In this document: positions 8,193-16,005 of the stretch, piece by piece
Layout of the letters: the number at the start of each line of letters is the position of its first letter
Position numbering within the stretch: position 1 is the stretch's first letter
From: Pseudomonas sp. GM18
GTDB taxonomy: Bacteria; Pseudomonadota; Gammaproteobacteria; Pseudomonadales; Pseudomonadaceae
Direction of reading: 5' to 3'
DNA: 64,000 nt
Assembly (NCBI RefSeq): GCF_000282195.1
Contig: NZ_AKJT01000028.1
Coordinates: forward strand, 1-64,000
The notes under the pieces: model-generated
What the model saw: the letters and a program-made list of their open reading frames with translations, nothing else
Told to the model about the DNA's origin: nothing
Databases searched by the model: none
Made by a program: the position numbers and the translations under genes

Positions 8193-9077
8193 ATGAGGCC
8201 AGAAATCGCTGTGCTGGATATACAGGGTCAGTATCGGGTTTACACGGAGTTCTATCGCGCAGACGCCGCAGAAAAGACCATCATTCTGGTCAACGGCTCG
8301 ATGTCCACGACTGCGTCGTTTGCCCAAACCGTGAAAAACCTTTATCCGCAGTTCAATGTGGTGTGCTACGACCAGCCCTATGCGGGCAAGTCCAAGGCCC
8401 ATAACCTGCATGAGAAAATGCTGACCAAGGAAATCGAAGGGCAGATCCTCCTGGAGCTGATCGACCACTTCGCCGCCGAACACGTGCTGTCGTTTTCCTT
8501 TGGTGGCGCCGCCACGCTCGTCGCCCTCGCCCACCGGCCACGGCGCATCGAAAAGGCTGTGATCAGTTCGTTCTCGCCGGTGGTCAACGAGCACATGCTC
8601 GACTACCTTCAGCGCGGTGTCGATTACCTCGGCAGCCGGGACGGTGACCGCGTCGGCCATCTGGTGAACAGCACCATCGGCAAACACCTGCCTTCGCTGT
8701 TCAAGCGCTTCAACCACCGTCACGTCAGTTCGTTGGCCGAGCATGAATACGGGCAGATGCACTTTCACATCAGCGACGTGCTCAACGGCGATCGCAACTG
8801 CTATCTGAACACGGCAAAGAAAATCAACGTGCCGGTACTGTTCATGAACGGCGAATGGGACGAGTACACCGCCGCTGACGATGCCAGGCTGTTCGCCGGC
8901 CATGTGCAACACAGCACCTTCACCACCCTTCAGGCCACCGGCCACTTTCTCGACATGGAACATAAAACTGCCTGCCAAGACAGCCGTAACGCACTGCTGG
9001 GTTTCCTGAAACCGGCGCAACACGAAAGCCGGCCGCGTTACCACTACGTCCAGGACCACCATGCATTGGCAATCTGA
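8193..9077 (+). CDS. phaG: PhaG, (R)-3-hydroxyacyl-ACP:CoA transacylase/thioesterase
   Basis: This 294-residue alpha/beta-hydrolase closely follows PhaG of Pseudomonas putida from its first residues (MRPEIAVLDIQGQYRVYTEF) and is also related to RhlA. PhaG links fatty-acid synthesis to medium-chain polyhydroxyalkanoate by releasing 3-hydroxyacyl groups from ACP. The expected triad is present: Ser102 in SFSFGG, Asp223 in WDEYT and His251 in GHFLD. As I recall it, P. putida PhaG has an HX4D motif (His177, Asp182); here His177 is kept but position 182 is Ala, as in RhlA. The gene stands alone, as phaG usually does, away from the pha synthase cluster. AGGAG lies 9 nt before the ATG. Confidence 0.93.
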   Translation: MRPEIAVLDIQGQYRVYTEFYRADAAEKTIILVNGSMSTTASFAQTVKNLYPQFNVVCYDQPYAGKSKAHNLHEKMLTKEIEGQILLELIDHFAAEHVLSFSFGGAATLVALAHRPRRIEKAVISSFSPVVNEHMLDYLQRGVDYLGSRDGDRVGHLVNSTIGKHLPSLFKRFNHRHVSSLAEHEYGQMHFHISDVLNGDRNCYLNTAKKINVPVLFMNGEWDEYTAADDARLFAGHVQHSTFTTLQATGHFLDMEHKTACQDSRNALLGFLKPAQHESRPRYHYVQDHHALAI

Positions 9078-9084
9078 AACAGAG

Positions 9085-9152
9085 TCATCGCGAGCAAGCC
9101 CCGCCCTGCAGTGTTGAACGCACTCCTATAGGCGCGAGGCTTGCCCGCGAAT
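9085..9152. repeat. REP-like imperfect inverted repeat
   Basis: TCATCGCGAGCAAGCC near 9085-9100 is matched by GGCTTGCCCGCGAATGA near 9137-9152 as its imperfect reverse complement. It resembles Pseudomonas REP sequences and lies between phaG and the tRNA gene, where it may act as a transcription boundary. Confidence 0.6.
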
Positions 9153-9259
9153 GACCGTAACGCAGTCTCTGCGTGTGCTTCACCCGGCGCTAAAGCCATC
9201 GCGCATAAAGAAAAACTTCAAATCCGCGCTCACATCTGGTACAAAGTCAGCCGCTCTGA

Positions 9260-9333
9260 GCGGGTGTCGTATAATGGCATTACTCCAGCTTCCCAAGCTG
9301 ATAACGAGGGTTCGATTCCCTTCACCCGCTCCA
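9260..9333 (+). tRNA. tRNA-Gly (anticodon CCC)
   Basis: A 74-nt cloverleaf with encoded CCA: acceptor arms GCGGGTG and CACCCGC pair fully, the D-arm has TAATGGCA, the anticodon loop is TTCCCAA (anticodon CCC), and the T-arm is GAGGG TTCGATT CCCTT. It aligns well with E. coli glyU. The first pair of the anticodon stem (27-43) is C-A and the inner D-stem pair is T-T, small departures that do not stop it from folding. No duplicated 3' end, which would mark an integrated element, is visible nearby. Confidence 0.95.
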
Positions 9334-9380
9334 ATCAGATTTCAGTCTCACGTCGTTTTTGACGGGGGATGCAGGTAAAG

Positions 9381-9410
9381 AAAAAACCGGCCTCGATGGC
9401 CGGTTTTTTT
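9381..9410 (+). terminator. Rho-independent terminator after tRNA-Gly
   Basis: ACCGGCC and GGCCGGT form a GC-rich stem around TCGAT, followed by a run of seven T. The preceding A-run makes it work in both directions. Confidence 0.9.
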
Positions 9411-9596
9411 GTGCCTGGGGTTTAGCGGCTTCCAGACCTTGACGCCTCCCGACCCGCATACTAGCGAATGCTATACTTCCTACGAATTGCATGAAGTGTG
9501 CAACGTTCCCCACGGGCGCAGATACCGACTGCAAATCTCAGTTAACGGCTGCAAGACAGAGGAGGCCTGCAGCCAGCACGAGATGGGAGGTGTGGC

Positions 9597-10151
9597 ATGA
9601 ACCGACACTATTACATCAGTGACAATCTCGACGATCTCGAATCCGTTGAAAATGAACTGGAAGCCAACGGCATCAATACCGAACAAATTCATGTGCTCAG
9701 TGAACAAGTGGCTGATGTTGAAGAACATCACCTCCACGAGGTCAACTCGTTGATGAAGCAGGATGTTGTTCACTCTGGCGAGATTGGTGCGGTGGTTGGT
9801 GTGCCTCTCGCGGCACTGGTCCTTGGCGGCGCTTATTGGATGGGCTGGACCGAATCCGCTGCAGGCTGGGTGCCTTTTATCTTCCTTGCCATTGTTATAT
9901 TTGGCTTCTGCATCTGGGAAGGCGGCTTTTTTGGTATCCAGGTGCCGAACGCGCACTTCCGCAACTTTAAACAGATGGTAGAAGACGGCAAACATATCTT
10001 CTTCGTGGATGTTGAACCGAATCAGGAGCCGGTATTGGATCGGGTCATTGAACATCATCCAAAGCTGAAGATCGCCGGCACGGGTACGGCATCCCCTCAC
10101 TGGACAGTCGCCTGGCTGCACAAATGGCATCAGTTCAAGCGAACGATATAA
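9597..10151 (+). CDS. Conserved two-helix membrane protein of unknown function
   Basis: This 184-residue protein has a soluble N-terminal part (1-60) with a betaalphabeta-like start (MNRHYYISDNLDDLESVENEL) resembling general-stress-protein domains. Two hydrophobic segments follow at about 62-84 and 90-108, and then a soluble C-terminal domain. The ribosome binding site GGGAGGTG lies 5 nt before the ATG. I recognise it only as a conserved Pseudomonas hypothetical protein; some databases label relatives as NAD/FAD-utilising enzymes, but I see no nucleotide-binding motif. It is convergent with the cytochrome oxidase operon, with 51 nt between the stop codons. Confidence 0.8.
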   Translation: MNRHYYISDNLDDLESVENELEANGINTEQIHVLSEQVADVEEHHLHEVNSLMKQDVVHSGEIGAVVGVPLAALVLGGAYWMGWTESAAGWVPFIFLAIVIFGFCIWEGGFFGIQVPNAHFRNFKQMVEDGKHIFFVDVEPNQEPVLDRVIEHHPKLKIAGTGTASPHWTVAWLHKWHQFKRTI

Positions 10152-10202
10152 CGCCATTTACTGCGGGTTGACCCCGGAGGCTCGAGGCCATCCGTAAGCT
10201 GC

Positions 10203-10520
10203 TTATTGACCGAAGAAAATGACCCGGCTGAGGAAAACATAATCCGCCTCGGTGGCCATCAGCCCGACGAGCACCAGCAAACACAACGGTGGCACCAATA
10301 TGGCGTAGACCATGGCCAACCGTTCCCAGGCCATGTGCATGAAGATGGAGACAATTAACCCTGCCTTCAACAACATGAAAGTGATAATCAGGGCCCACCG
10401 AAGGTAGCCATGGAAGTGAAAATAGTCGACGAGATACGACATCGTGCTGAGGACGAATAACAGCCCCCAGATTTTGAGATACAAACTGATCGGATGTTGC
10501 TGACCCTGAGCATGCGCCAT
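10203..10520 (-). CDS. Cytochrome c oxidase subunit IV-like protein
   Basis: This 105-residue protein has three predicted membrane helices (about 15-35, 42-65 and 73-97), the pattern of prokaryotic cytochrome oxidase subunit IV (COX4_pro). The helix-2 motif FMLLKAGLIVSIFMHM is typical. ATG at 10520 is chosen over an upstream one at 10556 because GGAG precedes it and the longer form would overlap the previous gene. It is the last gene of the oxidase operon, 13 nt after the second subunit III gene. It probably stabilises the oxidase. Confidence 0.85.
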   Translation of the reverse strand: MAHAQGQQHPISLYLKIWGLLFVLSTMSYLVDYFHFHGYLRWALIITFMLLKAGLIVSIFMHMAWERLAMVYAILVPPLCLLVLVGLMATEADYVFLSRVIFFGQ

Positions 10521-10533
10521 CACCCGTGCTCCT

Positions 10534-11250
10534 CTACCATAAATAGAAGAAAGCAAAAATAAACACCCACACCAAATCCACGAAGTGCCAGTAAAGCCCG
10601 GCTATCTCGACGTTCTGATAGTTTCCGGAGCGCTCATAATCTCCTCGCATGACTTTCATCGCCACAATGCTGAGGTAGATGGCGCCGATTGACACATGCA
10701 GCCCGTGGAAACCGGTAATCATGAAAAAACTCGCACCAAATTGCGCCGCGCCCATGGGATTCCCCCAGGGACGCACCCCTTCGGCGATGAGCTTGCTCCA
10801 TTCAAATGCCTGCATGCTGACGAAGGTCACACCCAAGGCAGCGGTCGCCAGCATCAGAGCCGTGGTTTTCGCGCGATCACGGCGATAGGCGAAGTTAACG
10901 GCCATGGCCATGGTGCCGCTGCTGCTGATCAGCACAAAGGTCATGATGGCGATCAGAATAAGCGGGATTTCTCTGCCGCCGATCGTCAATGCGAACACTT
11001 CACTGGGGTTCGGCCAAGGGGCGGTGATGGTCATACGGACCGACATGTAGCCGGTTAAAAAACAGGTGAATATAAACGTATCGCTGAGCAGGAATATCCA
11101 CATCATCGCCTTGCCCCAGGGGACCTGCCTGAAAGCCTCCCTATCCGAGGCCCAGTCGCTGGCAATGCCCTGCCATCCGGGTGCAGGCGGCAAACCTGGT
11201 GGATTGGATGAACTTGACTCGCTTGGGGCTTCTTGTGGATGCGATGCCAT
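10534..11250 (-). CDS. Cytochrome c oxidase subunit III
   Basis: The 238-residue product matches the COX3 family: seven helices after a hydrophilic, Ser/Pro-rich N-terminal 45 residues. It has conserved motifs such as FFMITGFHGLHVSIG and the C-terminal YWHFVDLVWVFIFAFFYLW. Subunit III binds the catalytic core in the inner membrane and supports proton uptake. It begins 6 nt after another, diverged COX3-like gene, so the operon encodes two. A similar two-COX3 organisation is known from alternative oxidases such as CoxMNOP of Bradyrhizobium. Confidence 0.92.
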   Translation of the reverse strand: MASHPQEAPSESSSSNPPGLPPAPGWQGIASDWASDREAFRQVPWGKAMMWIFLLSDTFIFTCFLTGYMSVRMTITAPWPNPSEVFALTIGGREIPLILIAIMTFVLISSSGTMAMAVNFAYRRDRAKTTALMLATAALGVTFVSMQAFEWSKLIAEGVRPWGNPMGAAQFGASFFMITGFHGLHVSIGAIYLSIVAMKVMRGDYERSGNYQNVEIAGLYWHFVDLVWVFIFAFFYLW

Positions 11251-11256
11251 GGCTTT

Positions 11257-11943
11257 TCACCTCAGGCCGCAGAATCTGGCGATGGCTTCATAGGTTTGCG
11301 GCGTGCTGGTCAGCAGCGCGAAGAGCACAAACCAAAGACCCAATAAGTAATGCCAATAGATGGTACAGAGTTCTACGCTGGCGCTGAGTTGCGGCAACGG
11401 CACGTGACGCAGGAATTTAGCGACGGTTATGCCCCAGGCAATCAACCCACCCAGCAGGTGGAGACCGTGCACACCGGTCAACAGGTAGAAGAAACTGTTG
11501 GCCGGATTACTGGCGACAAAGTAGCCCCAGGCGACAAACTGCTGCCAGACCCAGACTTGTCCCGTCAGAAAGGCAATTGCAAATACGCCCCCCACTACAA
11601 AACCCATGACCGTTGCGTCCAGTCGAGCCTGTCGGGCGGCTATGCGCGACCATTGCAGTGCGATGCAACTCAATACCAGAAAAGCCGAATTCACCCACAA
11701 CGGCCATGGATTGGCTAACGGCGCCAAGGGGTCTGTCAGAGGTAGCCAGTCGGCCATTTGTGAGCGGGCGATGAAGGCAAGCAGGAAGAGAAAGAATAAC
11801 GAACTCACCACGGCCAGAAACAAGCGCAGGCCTATTCTTGCCGTTTGGCTTCTATCGGCGGCGGCCTGAACACCTTCAGGATCGCGATTCCAACTGCCGC
11901 CGGGATCAGCGTCGTCGGCGTTTCTCAATAGCAGTCTGTTCAT
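11257..11943 (-). CDS. Second, diverged cytochrome c oxidase subunit III-like protein
   Basis: This 228-residue membrane protein has COX3 features: the motif FYLLTGVHGLHLLGGLIAWG and the C-terminal YWHYLLGLWFVLFALL, each like those of subunit III. It is only distantly similar to the next gene. Its ATG overlaps the ctaD stop by 4 nt, a sign of translational coupling. In known operons with this order the first COX3-like protein corresponds to CoxO. Whether both subunits sit in one complex or alternate cannot be told from sequence. Confidence 0.88.
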   Translation of the reverse strand: MNRLLLRNADDADPGGSWNRDPEGVQAAADRSQTARIGLRLFLAVVSSLFFLFLLAFIARSQMADWLPLTDPLAPLANPWPLWVNSAFLVLSCIALQWSRIAARQARLDATVMGFVVGGVFAIAFLTGQVWVWQQFVAWGYFVASNPANSFFYLLTGVHGLHLLGGLIAWGITVAKFLRHVPLPQLSASVELCTIYWHYLLGLWFVLFALLTSTPQTYEAIARFCGLR

Positions 11944-13715
11944 GTTTTAACGTCCGCTATCCTGGTTCCGGCACTGAGTTGGCGCATTTGCTCCAGTTCC
12001 TCGGCGGAGACCGTTTGCGGAACGAAATCCTGCTCTATCCCCGGCACGCTGTAGTCATAGGCCCAGCGATGCACCACCGGCAGCTTCGCTCCCCAGTTAC
12101 CGTGTATCGGCGGGGTGTTCGGCGTTTGCCATTCCAGACTGGCCGCGCCCCAGGGGTTACTGCCTGCGGGTTTACCTTTAAATACACTCCAGGCCAGGTT
12201 GAACACGAACAGCAACTGGGAAACGCCGACGGTCAATGCAACCACCGTAATGAAAGCATTCAACTCTTGCGCCGACTGCGGGATGAACGCGTAGTTTTCA
12301 TAGGCGTAGTAACGGCGCGGCATGCCCTGGAAACCCAGGTAGTGCATGGGGAAGAAGATGGCGTAGGTGCCCAGAAAGGTGATCCAGAAATGCAACTTGC
12401 CCAGGGTGTCGTTAAACATGCGCCCGGTGACTTTCGGGAACCAATGATAGATGCCGCCGAACACCACCAGTACCGGTGCGACTCCCATGACCATATGGAA
12501 ATGGGCGACGACGAAATAGGTGTCCGAGAGCGGAATGTCCACGATCACATTGCCGAGAAACAACCCGGTCAGACCGCCCACCAGGAAGGTGACGATAAAG
12601 GCCAGGGCAAACAGCATCGGCACGGTCAGATGAATGTCGCCCCGCCACAGGGTCAGCACCCAGTTATAGACTTTCAGTGCAGTCGGCACCGCGATGATCA
12701 ACGTAGTGACGGCGAAGAAAAAGCCAAAGTACGGGTTCATCCCGCTGACATACATATGGTGCGCCCAGACCACAAAGCTGAGCACGCCAATCGCAATAAT
12801 CGCCCACACCATCATTCGGTAGCCGAAGATATTTTTACGCGCATGGGTGCTGATCAAGTCGGAGACCAGACCAAACGCAGGGAGAGCAACGATGTAGACC
12901 TCCGGGTGGCCGAAGAACCAGAACAGGTGCTGGAATAATATTGGGCTACCGCCCTGATGATTGAGCTGCTGCCCCAGCGAGATGATCGCCGGCATAAAGA
13001 AGCTGGTGCCCAACAGCTTGTCAAACAGCATCATGACCGCACTGACAAACAACGCCGGGAAGGCCAGCAAGGCCATGATCGAGGCCATGAAGATTCCCCA
13101 TACGGAGAGCGGCATGCGAAACAATGTCATGCCGTGCGTGCGCGCCTGCAACACCGTGGTGACGTAGTTCAGCCCGCCCATGGTGGCGGCGACAATAAAA
13201 ATCGCCAGTGAGACGAGCATCAGGACGATGCCCCACTCGACCCCCGGTGTCCCCTGAGTAATCGACTGTGGCGGATAGAGCGTCCAGCCCGACCCGGTGG
13301 GACCGCCAGGAACAAAGAAACCGGCGAGCAATACCAGTACCGCCACCAGGTAGAACCAGTAGCTCAGCATGTTGACGTAGGGGAAGACCATGTCGCGGGC
13401 ACCCACCATCAGTGGGATCAGATAGTTACCGAAGCCTCCCAGAAACAGGGCCGTCAGCAAATAAATGACCATGATCATGCCGTGCATGGTCATCGCCTGA
13501 TAGTAAGTATTGGCGTCCATGAACGCCAAACTGCCGGGAAAACCTATCTGTATGCGCATCAAGCCGGACAACACCACGGCGATAAGCCCCACGAACAGAG
13601 CCGTCAACGAATATTGAATGGCTATGACCTTGTGGTCCTGACTCCAGACATATTTGGTCAGGAAGCTTTTAGGCTCGTGCAGTGCTTCTGTTTCGGCTTG
13701 CTCCGCATAGGCCAT
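11940..13715 (-). CDS. ctaD: Cytochrome c oxidase subunit I
   Basis: This 591-residue heme-copper oxidase core has about 12 helices. The CuB-region motif WFFGHPEVYIVALPAFG contains the His-Tyr crosslink pair and the GHPEV signature of A1-type oxidases; HHMYVSGMN and the low-spin heme histidines (VAHFHMVMG) are also present. It reduces O2 to water at heme-copper and pumps protons. AGGAGG lies 8 nt before the ATG at 13715, so I prefer it to the GTG one codon upstream. The gene lies 48 nt after subunit II and overlaps the next gene. No ctaG or heme-A synthesis gene is in the window, so assembly factors must be elsewhere. Confidence 0.96.
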   Translation of the reverse strand: MAYAEQAETEALHEPKSFLTKYVWSQDHKVIAIQYSLTALFVGLIAVVLSGLMRIQIGFPGSLAFMDANTYYQAMTMHGMIMVIYLLTALFLGGFGNYLIPLMVGARDMVFPYVNMLSYWFYLVAVLVLLAGFFVPGGPTGSGWTLYPPQSITQGTPGVEWGIVLMLVSLAIFIVAATMGGLNYVTTVLQARTHGMTLFRMPLSVWGIFMASIMALLAFPALFVSAVMMLFDKLLGTSFFMPAIISLGQQLNHQGGSPILFQHLFWFFGHPEVYIVALPAFGLVSDLISTHARKNIFGYRMMVWAIIAIGVLSFVVWAHHMYVSGMNPYFGFFFAVTTLIIAVPTALKVYNWVLTLWRGDIHLTVPMLFALAFIVTFLVGGLTGLFLGNVIVDIPLSDTYFVVAHFHMVMGVAPVLVVFGGIYHWFPKVTGRMFNDTLGKLHFWITFLGTYAIFFPMHYLGFQGMPRRYYAYENYAFIPQSAQELNAFITVVALTVGVSQLLFVFNLAWSVFKGKPAGSNPWGAASLEWQTPNTPPIHGNWGAKLPVVHRWAYDYSVPGIEQDFVPQTVSAEELEQMRQLSAGTRIADVKT

Positions 13716-13763
13716 CACGTCATCCTCCTGTCGAAGTTTCAGTGTATTGCTGGCTGCTTACGG

Positions 13764-15236
13764 CTATTTCCCTGGCTGCGCCTTGCTCGCATCAGCGTCG
13801 GCATTCGCTTTGGATTTGATAAAAGCGATCAGTGCATTCAACTCCTTATCGCTCGGAGCAAAGACCGGCATGACGGGCGCATAGCCCTTGACGATTTTGG
13901 CAGCGGGATTAAGAACCGAATCTTTTATATAACCCTCATCGACCTTTATGTTCGTACCGTCGGCAAGGGTTTCGGTCTTGCCATACAGGCCCTGCCAGCT
14001 GGGGCCGATGCCCTTGCTGCCATCGACACTGTGGCAGGCCAGACAGCCGAGCGACTCGGCCAGCCGCTGTCCCTGCGCCGCCAAGTCATCACCTGGGGCC
14101 GACGCTTCGCCGGCAGAACGTTCCTCGTCCTGGGGCGCGACACCCAGCGATTTGATCAGGGCGACGAGCGCACCCAGTTCATCGTCATTGAGAGTATAGG
14201 TCACCATGACCGGCGGGTAGCCTTGTACCAGGCGGGCCTTCGGATCGAGGATCGACTCTTTCAGGTAAGCCTCATCGACCTGCACACGGGTGCCATCGAC
14301 AAGCTGTTCCGTGCGACCATACAACCCCTTCCATCCCGGGCCGAGACTGGCACTGCCATCCTGGCTATGGCAGGCCCCGCAGCCGTATTTTTCGACCAAC
14401 AGGCGGCCCTTTTCCAGCACGCTGTCCCGACTGGGCTTGGCAGCTGTCGCTAATGTCTGCGCGAACGTCGGTTGGCTGTTCAGCCATTGATCGAAGACGT
14501 CCTGTTCTTCCACGATCATATGGCCGCGCATGTTGTAATGACCGACGCCACAATACTCAGCACACAGAATTTCATAGTTCCCGGTTTTGGTCGGCGTAAA
14601 CCAAAAGTACGACACCATCCCTGGCACCATGTCCATCTTGCTACGCATCTGCGGTACATAGAAATCGTGCAGTACATCTTTGGATCGCAGTAAAACTTTT
14701 ACCGGCTTATCAAGTGGAAGGCGAACTTCATTGCTTTTTATCAGGACATCGTCCTGCCCGGCAGGATCATTGGGGTCGATGCCAAGGGGGTTGGTGGAAT
14801 CAACAAACTTGATATCCGACTTACCCAACTTCCCGTCTTGGCCAGGGAAGCGAAAGGCCCACTGCCACTGCTGGGCGATCACTTCAAGTTCATAGGCATT
14901 TTTCGGTACCCGGATAAAATCATCGTAAACAACCAGGCCTGGCGCCAGCATGGCGGCAATACCTACCGAGGTAACGATAATTAACCATAGTTCCAGCTTT
15001 TTACTTTCTGGCTGGTAGTGCGCCCTGGAACCCGCCTTGTGACGATAACGCATCACGGCTACCGCCATGAATACCGTAATGGCGATGAAGAATATTCCGC
15101 TAATGATCAGGGTGATAAACAGGGTGGTGTCTATGGATCCCCAGTTGGAAGCTGCCGGTGTTGCATGCCAAGGCGCGAGTATATGGAAGAGTACTGATGC
15201 AATAACGATTAGTATCAGGATAATTGCTATTGCCAT
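13764..15236 (-). CDS. coxB: Cytochrome c oxidase subunit II with two fused cytochrome c domains
   Basis: The protein, 490 residues from the ATG at 15236, starts with two membrane helices, followed by the CuA domain (CAEYCGVGHYNMRGH supplies Cys, Glu, Cys, His and Met ligands). Two class-I cytochrome c domains follow, with heme sites CGACH and CLACH and distal Met in YPPVM and YAPVM contexts. The two domains look like a tandem duplication: LGPGWKGLYGRTEQLVDGT parallels IGPSWQGLYGKTETLADGT. Most caa3 subunits II carry one cytochrome c domain, so this diheme form is unusual. It is the first gene of the oxidase operon. An upstream in-frame start at 15311 lacks a good ribosome binding site. Confidence 0.94.
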   Translation of the reverse strand: MAIAIILILIVIASVLFHILAPWHATPAASNWGSIDTTLFITLIISGIFFIAITVFMAVAVMRYRHKAGSRAHYQPESKKLELWLIIVTSVGIAAMLAPGLVVYDDFIRVPKNAYELEVIAQQWQWAFRFPGQDGKLGKSDIKFVDSTNPLGIDPNDPAGQDDVLIKSNEVRLPLDKPVKVLLRSKDVLHDFYVPQMRSKMDMVPGMVSYFWFTPTKTGNYEILCAEYCGVGHYNMRGHMIVEEQDVFDQWLNSQPTFAQTLATAAKPSRDSVLEKGRLLVEKYGCGACHSQDGSASLGPGWKGLYGRTEQLVDGTRVQVDEAYLKESILDPKARLVQGYPPVMVTYTLNDDELGALVALIKSLGVAPQDEERSAGEASAPGDDLAAQGQRLAESLGCLACHSVDGSKGIGPSWQGLYGKTETLADGTNIKVDEGYIKDSVLNPAAKIVKGYAPVMPVFAPSDKELNALIAFIKSKANADADASKAQPGK

Positions 15237-15548
15237 GTTCTCTTCATCCTGTTCCCGTTGCTCATTGGTTATGCCAAAGCATCGCCACTGACGTCCAAGC
15301 AGGGCAGACAACTGCCACCCATCCCGGTGGCAAAGTCAGTAAGCAGTATAGAGCGATCGGGCTGTACCGTGAGGCGGGCAAGCGAGGCCCGGTTGCCAGC
15401 TATACTCAATTTCAGATTACGAACGGCAGAGATCGGCCAGAAGCGGCCCAAAAGACCGACCCTGCCCATGCGTAGTAGTCAGAAAAGTGATGGCATTGAG
15501 GGGAGACAAGAGCCATAGAGTCCAGCAGTCCACGACGGAGGTTTCGTC
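15237..15548. other. Divergent promoter region between the oxidase operon and an unknown gene
   Basis: These 312 nt contain no convincing gene. They should hold the promoters of the minus-strand oxidase operon and of the plus-strand gene at 15549 (ribosome binding site CGGAGG at about 15536). I could not assign promoter boxes with confidence. Confidence 0.5.
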
Positions 15549-15884
15549 ATGAGTACCCTGACGATCGAAGGCTGGTGCAAGCCCAGACCCGAGCAGAAGT
15601 CCATTCCGATCGGCGAGATCCATTTTTACGTCGACGGCCCCCTCCATCTGCGTCTGGAGGAAGCTGAAGAACGTCTGCAGAATACCCATGAGCGTGAAGC
15701 CATGGTCGACGTCGACATGAGCTCAATGGAATTGATCTTGCCGGAGGGATACGCTCCCTTGTCCGACTGCCAGATGCGCGTCTATTTGCATGACGAGCGT
15801 GGTCAGTTCCATTTGGTCGGGCATCGAGCGAGCGATGGCAGCTTGATCTATAGCAACGCGGTTTTGATTGATCAGTTGCTTTAG
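15549..15884 (+). CDS. Hypothetical protein, 111 residues
   Basis: A soluble acidic protein with no signal peptide or membrane segment. It reads MSTLTIEGWCKPRPEQKSIP and ends in a beta-rich part (MRVYLHDERGQFHLVGHRAS). The ribosome binding site CGGAGG precedes the ATG at good distance and codon use is like that of the neighbours, so I consider it a true gene. I do not recognise a family. A hairpin at 15916-15944 lies after it, shared with the convergent TonB receptor. Confidence 0.75.
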   Translation: MSTLTIEGWCKPRPEQKSIPIGEIHFYVDGPLHLRLEEAEERLQNTHEREAMVDVDMSSMELILPEGYAPLSDCQMRVYLHDERGQFHLVGHRASDGSLIYSNAVLIDQLL

Positions 15885-15915
15885 CAGCACCCCGAAGTAT
15901 CCACCTGAAAATAAA

Positions 15916-15944
15916 AATGCCAGTCAGCCTGACTGACTGGCATT
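15916..15944. terminator. Terminator hairpin between convergent genes
   Basis: AATGCCAGTCAG (15916-15927) pairs perfectly with CTGACTGGCATT (15933-15944) around CCTGA. On the minus strand it is followed by TTTTATTTT, so it works best as the terminator of the TonB receptor gene. Confidence 0.85.
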
Positions 15945-16005
15945 CCCCTTGAAGGGGAGCGCTCGCTTCTGACTCTCGCGCTCGGAAAGCTGCCTTGAAG
16001 ATCGT

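Noticed and set aside
9260..9333. tRNA-Gly as an integration site
   Set aside because: No duplicated tRNA 3' end and no integrase in the surrounding 10 kb.
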